Source: Owenia fusiformis
Taxonomy: Eukaryota; Annelida; Polychaeta; Sabellida; Oweniidae
DNA: 64,000 nucleotides
Assembly: GCA_903813345.2 (NCBI GenBank)
Contig: CAIIXF020000011.1
Span: forward strand, 19,081,754-19,145,753
Direction: 5' to 3'
Below the pieces are notes generated by a model. It did no database searches and was not told the DNA's origin. It saw nothing but the letters and a program-made list of their open reading frames with translations. Positions 26,001 to 35,000 of the stretch are shown here, one piece after another; position 1 is the first letter of the stretch; every line of letters starts with the position of its first letter. The translations under genes and the position numbers were made by a program.

Positions 26001-29000
26001 GCGTAATAAATCCAGTCTTCCCCTTCTGTTGTACTTCCTTATCCAAGGTTTATTGATGTTTTTTGGATATTTGAAGATTGCAAGGCCTTTTCTTTTCCTT
26101 CTGGCATATCCATATACTCTTACATCACCTATGGCTATGTTGTATATTGAAGATGTTTTGTCACCTGAAATCAAATATATAACATTCAGTCTGTATACAA
26201 TGGGGGTGCGGTGGTTCAGAAAACTAGAATATCAAAATTGAATAAATAAATATTTTCATAGGCTTTCAAGAGAAAGCCCATGGTATTTTCAAGACAGACA
26301 GTCAAAAGTCAAAAACCCCAGACAAAAACCTCAATGAAATAAGGCGTATAACTTATTAAAAAAAACACTTCACCTGCTCTGGCTTCTAACTGGAGAGAAG
26401 CCACACTACAAGTCTTAACTTGAAATTTGAAGACTGTTCTCTCTCCTGTTGTCCACCAGGCATGATCCACATCATATATTCTCTCCTTCCAGTCATTTGG
26501 TGTTCTTACCACTATCCAACTTGTACCAGCAACTGTTGGAATGGATTCATGTACATGGTTATTAGCATCATTGATACAACATGGATTTTTTTCAGCAGGG
26601 GTGGTTTAACCATATAGGAAGACAATCCTATCCCATATTTTTTATCCATTTTGATAATTTGATAATTTTTATGTCACCACCAAAAGTGTAGTGACATATT
26701 GTTATAGTTTCCAATTTTTTGTGGCTGGTGTTCGGTGGTTGGTGTTAAGCATCTGTAACAGTGTTTGGCAGTCAGTGTCTGTAACAAATGGCAGGTGACA
26801 TTTTGCCTGTTAATGCCTTGTTAATATTTTGACTTGCTCTTATTCTGACTATCCCTTACAGATTGTTTAAGCCACTTTTTAGATATTATCCAAGGGCATC
26901 AGTGTAGTTAAGACCATCTGACATGCAAAAATTGAAATGGGTAAAAAAATTAATATCAATATTATTTGTTTGATTAGTACACTACAGGTTTATTCATTCC
27001 ATTCATAGTCCTCTTGTATCTCCATCTATTGTGTATACAAGTACATTGTTGTAAATCATTTTATCATTTAAAAGGTTGCATTGCTCTTAAACTATGATAA
27101 TGCATATTTTATAGATTTCTATATAATCTGATTGGTTCGCACATACATTTCACCAAATTACACACATTAAAGCTAGTTAGCAATCTCTCTGAATGTTATT
27201 GATTCCTTTCATTTTGGTTCAAATTCATGCTTTTTGAGAAAAAAATTGAAATTTATTCTCACCTTTGGTAAGTATGTAAACTATAAACAGGAACCCGCTA
27301 AATGTCCCATCCATGGTTTTTCTCCTCATTCATGTAAAATTGAATTCTGGAACAGATAGATTGAAATAAAAGTGCATGATCCAATAATAGTATCACTATA
27401 TTGGTCAATACAGTATATGTAAATGATTTCCATATTAAAACTATTATATTGGAATCTCATGGTTGAGTGATTAATATTTCAACAATGTTTGATTGTGTGA
27501 CTTTTACATGAAATGCCCTGGTTAACATGTGTTATGAAGGGAAGAGTTCAAATTCAATGTGTAATGTACTATATCAATAAGTATGAATGGAAAATGAAAG
27601 AGGTGAATAAATAAATTATATTCAATGATCGGTGTTGTTGTTTTGTCATCTGGGCTTTTTAAGTCCCTGCCAGAATACAATGAACATACATTGTATTTTG
27701 TTTGTCCATAACAAATATCAACTCTAACCAAGATAATGGGGATGAGATAAGATCAAATACAAATAAACATATATTGCGTTGATGCATGACAATTTAGAAG
27801 ATGGAGGAATCAATATTTTTTTATTTTATTTATTTTAGTTTTATTTGATATGTAGAAAAAAGAATACAGACACAAGCAATATTTATTCTCTATCAATAAA
27901 AAGGGATATTGAAAATCAAAGTAAATCATCAAACATTCAATCAGAACCCCTGAACATTAAAACATATAAATCATACAAATGGGATCATATGAAGAAAAAT
28001 GAATTTAAGGTGCCATGGAAGTTAACTGGAAATGACGAAACAGGAAGTGACAAATTTTTTTGCATTTTTTGACATTTTTTGAACAAAGAAGAGAAGACGG
28101 ACCGGTTCGGGGCAATCTGCTTGTAGCGAGAAGACGGACCGGTTCGGGGCAATAGCTGATGAAATTCTTTGTCACAAAGTTTGGCATTTTTTATAAAATC
28201 AAACTCGCGTCATTGAAACTCACAAGATGTAAATAGCATGTCATTTACATCATACCTTGATGGGAAAAAATATATCTTATATGTTAGAAGTACTAAATAA
28301 AAGTTATCGTGAAAATGAGACAGTCGTTCTCGAGAGAAAAGAGCATAAATGCGCATTTAGAGAGTTTTGGTCCGTTTAAAAATCTGTAAAAAATTGGGGT
28401 ACTTAAAAGCATCGGGAGGCATCATATATTTCAAATTAGACACGAGGAAGTCAATATTGAGCAAGTTATGGCTATTTTAAATTCAAATAAAACCGTTAAC
28501 CCGTACCGGTCCAGCTTTTGACTTGGATTCAAATAAACAAAACGACCTCCATTTTTGTGTGCTTGATAATTTTTTGAAATTATTATTTGATTTCAATCAA
28601 ACACCACAAAATGTGATCACAGAATTTGTATAATAATGATAATTTATAGTTGTTTTATTACCTATTATTCTGTGGCTTAATAATCCATCACATGTTATAT
28701 TTTCAATATTAAAATCTTTTGTGCTATTCCCTTTGAGATTCACAATCCAGTTTTATTTTGAACTAAAACAACATGTTGATATCATAGTATTTTTCAGTTT
28801 GTTACAGTTCATCAAAAATAATGTATATTGTATAGTATCATCATTGCATCAACCTTTATATTATGACTCTATTATTTGTTAAATGGTGATTTTATAATGT
28901 ATTTTCTTAACTCTAGATGTGTTAATAGTTCTGTAATGAAAATGTTAATGACATCCCAGTAAGAGGATATCTTATTTTTCTTTATTTGAAGTGATTCGTT

Positions 29001-32000
29001 AAGTGTCTAATATTGTCTTGCTTTTTATGTAATATAAAAATGCAAATCAATTAGAGACAACATTATAATCAAATGTGATTTAAAGATGAAACATTAAAAT
29101 CAAATGTGATCTAAAGATGAAACATTAAAATCAAATGTGATCTAAAGATGAAACATTAAAATCAAATGTGATCTAAAGATGAAACATTGAAATCAAATGT
29201 GATCTAAAGATGAAACATTATAATCAAATGTGATTTAAAGATGAAACATTAAAATCAAATGTGATCTAAAGATGAAACATTGAAATCAAATGTGATCTAA
29301 AGATGAAACATTAAAATCAAATGTGATTTAAAGATGAAACATTAAAATCAAATGTGATCTAAAGATGAAACATTGAAATCAAATGTGATCTAAAGATGAA
29401 ACATTAAAATCAAATGTGATTTAAAGATGAAACATTAAAATCAAATGTGATCTAAAGATGAAACATTAAAATCAAATGTGATCTAAAGATGAAACATTAA
29501 AATCAAACCTGACATAATGATAAAACATCAACTTTTGAGCCAATGGTTAAACATAATATATGTTAAATACATGTTCAATTTAATACATCAATTTCACATA
29601 AAATTTTTAACCTGAATTTGTTTTCTTTTGTTGTAGGCTCCTCCTAATATAGTAAGCAATGAACAAAGACATTGTGCTGAAAATCTCTTTTTGAATTTCC
29701 GCAAATCTAAACTGCCATACTCCACATGCAGGGAATTACTAGGTAAGCATGTCCATATATTTACTTTTGAAGTTATGTTTAAATCTAAGCTTTATAAATG
29801 TCACTTTTTAAGGGTAACCTTTAAAAGTTATTTGTTTATCAATGAATGATTTTTCTCACAATTTCTTCAATTTTGATTATTCTTAAATGTTATTTGATAT
29901 TTTCTTGTAATGGGCTGGATGCTTATTATTATGTACCAGTAATACAGAGATTATGGTATTCATCATTTTTTTATGTCATCACCAAAAAGTGGTGACATAC
30001 AGGGTGTCCCGAAAGTATGGGGCCCCCCCTAGGCAGACATATACCAGTGTCGTCATAGTATGTGTCATATATCATTTTAAAGCTTATCCAAAGTTACATT
30101 GATTCACCAAGTATCATGGTTGAACTCTCAAATGTGAAAAAATTACAGACATTTCAAAATTTAGTGTTTGGTCAAAATTAAGTTCAATTTTACACCAAAT
30201 CAATAGTCAATGTGTTCTCCCGGGCCATCTTAGCAGCAGCAATTCTTTTTGGGTCGGATGGGTATTGAGTTGGAAAAAGAGAACGGTGAGGGTAGAAACT
30301 CTAAGGAAACTCTTCTAAAGTGCCTTAACAGGTTTTAAGAGGGTTATAAAATTCCACACCCCTATTTGGAAGGGCTTTTAAGGTCATATTTGAAAATAAT
30401 TGCTGCTGTTAACATGGCCAAGGGGGGACTCATTGACTAGTAATGTGGTGAAAATTTTAACTTTATTTTGACAAAACACTAACTTTTGAAATAACTGTAA
30501 CTTTTTCCTATTTGGGAGTTAAACCATGATACTTGGCAAATCAATGTAACTTTGGATAAGCTTTAAAATGATATATGATACATACTATGAGGACACTGGA
30601 ATATGTCTGCCTAGGGGGGGCCCCATACTTTCGGGACACCCTGTATATAGTCTCTATTTTTTGTGATGCCGGTTTGTGATCGGCAGGTGACGGTTGGTGA
30701 TCGGTGGTTGGCGTCTGTAACAAATTCTTAAAACTTCCAATAACTTAACAAATACTGTTTAGACTGACTTCAGTTTTTTCAAAACCTACAAGTTTTTAAA
30801 AGTTCAAATCTGACTTTATATTGAAAATTTGACCTTCAGTGACCTTTTCAAGGTAAAAAAAGGTAAAAAGGGTCTTTTTTCAACTTGCTTCAAATTGATC
30901 AATTCTTTTTCAAAATCAGAAGTCCTCAAAAGTTTAAATCTGACTAAAGATTTCACCTTCAATGATATTCTCAAGGTCAAAAAAATATTTGACCTTCACA
31001 ATGACCTTTTCAAGGTCAAAAAGGTCTTTTTTCAACTTGCTTCAAATTGATCAATTTTTTTCAAAATCATCTACAAGTTTTCAGAAGTTCAAATCTGACT
31101 TTATATTTATTTACCTTTTCAAGGTCAAAAAAAGGAAAAAAAGTGTTTTTTTAACTTGCTTCAAATTGAAATTTTTTTTAAAAAACCATCTACAAGTTCT
31201 CAGGAATTGAAATCTGACTTAAGATTGAACTAACAATATTGTGAGCAACTAGGTGGTGACATATTGTCATGTTATTAATGCCTTGTCTAACCTTTATTAG
31301 GTGAGTTATTGAGACACAAGCTATTATTTCACCACCAGAAATGGTGACTTATTGTTATAATCACCAACATTTTTGTGGACGGCATTCTGGGGTTGGTTTT
31401 TGGCATTTGGTGTCTGTAGTAAATGGCAGGTGGTGATATTTTGCATGTAAATGCCTTGTGTTGTTATTGTTGTAGAAAAGAGCAAGAATGATTATGTACT
31501 ATTCCAAGCTGCTAGTACAATCAAGGAAAGTGTTGTACGTGAATGGACTCTTCTACAACCAGATGATATACAATCTTTGAGATTATTTCTACTGAAATAT
31601 GTAGTGGACCATATAGAGTAAGTACTGTTGAAAGTATTTGTTGAAATGAGAAAAATGAAAAAAGATGAAATAAATAGTTTCAAGATACATGCAGTACAAT
31701 TGAGTGATTATTACAACAATTGTAAAATATACAGAAAATAACTGTAACCATTCAGTTTCCATAACAAATTCTTATACTTTTGCAACCATTTGCATCGACT
31801 CACCAGCTGGTGACATTATGTCATGGTGGTAATGTCTACAATTGGAGAATACCTGTTTGACTAATACTACTTTTTGTTGATTAAGAGCTCTGTGTGGCTT
31901 TTTTAAGATTCAAAGTGGCCTCTTTTTTATTAGGTTAAACTTTTGTAAATTTTGTAAATATATATTCTCCCAAATATTGGAATTTATGGCTTTTACATCA

Positions 32001-35000
32001 TCAAATCTTAGGGCCATTCACAATGTCCATTTAGTTTAGTTTACAACATGTAATTTGCAGTTTGGTATGATAATTACAGTGTGCATTAAATTGACTTGTC
32101 ACCATTGTATTTGACTTTTTCAGTTTAAAGCGCTATGTTCGAAGGCAGATATTACAAGCAGTGGCAGTTATGTCTAAACGTGGTGCTTTAGATGGAGAAA
32201 AACTAAACAAGGATGCCATATTCAATGATGTCACTCAGCTTATAAGTAGCGGAAATCTTTCAATGGTAATTGCCTTATAGCTATAGTGGTAACCCCTAAA
32301 TCCAGAATTCTAATCATACTTGTTAAAAGAAATGCACAAAGCTGGTCAAAAAATCTGTAACAATTGTTACACAATTGTCTTATGTTTTATGTCTTATGTT
32401 GTCTTGTATACAGATTTTTATAATTCATTTTCAGCAACTTGTTGCTTGTTCAATCCTGACATCTTTACTGGATGAGTTCTCAAGTACTTCAAAGTCGAGT
32501 AAGATAGGGCTAACATGGGAATTCCATAGCAAATGCAAGAGATCATTTGAGGTAAGTACATTTGCAAATCTATGTATATATAGAGATTATCCTATATGAG
32601 GTTCAGGATATTGGGATTATCCCGAGGCAAATATAATATATCTGCCGAGGGCCGCAGGTCCTGAGGGAAAATATATTATATTGGCCAAGGGATAATCCCA
32701 ATATCCTAAACCGACTATAGGATAATATGTTTATCCCATACCAATCTTGGTCATCTGGTTCACATTGTTCAATCATGGAAATATTTTAGAATATTCATGT
32801 CCAGTTTTGTTTTCTTGGCCGTGGGCGGATTTTCCTGTTCTCTCAAATATTTCCACATTTATTTCTCGAATTTTTGATTGATTGATTGCTCCTTCCCTTT
32901 TTTAAACCATCAAACAGATCCCGATTGTCTGTGTTTTCTCCATTGTCGTTTACAGTCATTACGCGAACGTTACAAATTATGAACAAATATGCGAGCGGCG
33001 ATTACTATGATGACGTAGCGGGCAGATATACTATATCTGCCCGCTCAGAGCGGGACGTATAGGGGTTATGCACTGGGAGGTTTTGGATACAGGGAATATC
33101 CTGAGGGACCGAAGGGACCGAGGGAAGATGTATTGTTTATCCCAAGGGATATTCCATGTATCCAAACCGACCGTGCATAACTGGTGTATCTCATACTTGA
33201 GTGGGTTTAGGGTAGATATAACCTTTTCCACCTTTTTCAAATGACAAGATATATTTAACATTTTCGTAATATTCTTTTTGTTCAATACAATGAAATTGTA
33301 ACATTTAAACTTAAAAAAATTAAATTTTAGAATTAAAAAATTAAAACTTTTGATATTTAAACTTTTTTAAACTTTTGAAAAATTCCTGGGAGCGGGATGG
33401 ATATATTATATCTGCCCGCATTTGGCCTGGAGCGGGACATATACAATATATCCTACCCGCTCCTCAGATACGATATATATTCCCGGGTGATATCTACCCC
33501 AAACCCACTCAAGTATGAGATACAAAGCTATATCTGCCCGCTGATGAAAATATAAGTTTTTACAAACCTGCTTTATGTACCTGTTACACGTCCAAGTATG
33601 GGATAAATATATATACAGGGTGTCCCAGAACTCATGAGAATTTTTTGAGGGGGATATAAGGCATTAATGATTTTATTTCAAATTAAGTGCACTTAATAAA
33701 CAAACATTGAGGAATAACTGACATGAATTTCAAGCACATGTCTTTTATATTTCCGAATTTATTGACATTTGAATTCTACATCGCCACAAACCCAGGAGTA
33801 GTCAGAGAAATACAGCAATTTATGTCACATTTTGATAATATTTACCCAACTTCTCTACTATAATAGCATTCTTTTCATTGAATTATTTCAGCGTTTCAGT
33901 ACATTAGTTGATAGGATCATACACATTCAGCTAACGTTTCTCTACAGAGTTATCATAGCATATTATCTGCAGTTGATGTCTTTTCAACTACTTTTTAAAC
34001 ACATTCCCAAATCGTTGTATAGCCATTTCTGTAGGGTCCTCTGAAACAACATGACTCAATTCTTCCTCCGTTTCAGTGACATGGCCCACTCATTTTTGTT
34101 TAAGGTCCCCAAAGAAATGAAGTCTTGTTGAGCAAAATCTAGCAAGTATATGGAGCTACTGTATACTGTAAAGCTCAATAGAAAGTAAATTGGATGCACT
34201 ACTGACATGAATGTAGTGACTTATTATTCACTGATGCATTGTCAATATGTAAGGTCATATTGGCTATCAAATGGGGACATTTCTTACAGTCCCTCAGGAA
34301 CATGTCATTATGATCTTTCAGCAAACCAAATGTACAATCTGTTGATGTATTGGGTCTCTATCAAAATTTATATATCGTTTTATCAAAGTGCACAACCAAT
34401 ATGAGAAAAATGCTCAACTAAGCTTATACAAAAAAACGTTGGTTTTAAAGTTGAGAATTTGTATAAAATTGACAAAATGTGACATAAACTGTTGTATTTT
34501 ACCGACAACTCCGGGGTTTGTGGTGATGTAGAATTCAAATGTCAATTAATTCGGAAGTATAAAAGATATGTGCCTGAAATTCATGTCAGTTATTCCCCAA
34601 AGTGTGTTTAATAAGTGTATCAAATTTGAAGAAAAATCATCCATGCCTTCTATCTCCCTAAAAAGATTTTCATGAGTTCTGGGACACCCTGTATATTACC
34701 TCTACATATGGCATATCCTCTATTGATATAGATTACCACCTACATATATTCTTTGTTGATGTAAATTACCCCCTAAGTATGCCTTTTTTGATGTTATTTT
34801 AGGATGCAGATCTGAAGAAAGTGTTCTCATTCTGTCTACAAGTTCTCCATGAGCTTGAGAAATGTGCGTCACCTCTAAACAGAGACGTCACCTATTTGTC
34901 CATCAGATTCCTCACAATAACCGAGCAGCTTCTCAATTGGCAGTTCTCATCAAGACATCATATCCTTTTTGACTGAAAATGATATGTTCTTATGAATGGA

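Noticed and set aside
34949-34954. GTTCTC as a conventional donor for XPO4 exon 6
   Set aside because: It would delete conserved residues relative to vertebrate XPO4 and is a poor match to the GTRAGT consensus, whereas the AT-AC boundaries give a gap-free alignment.
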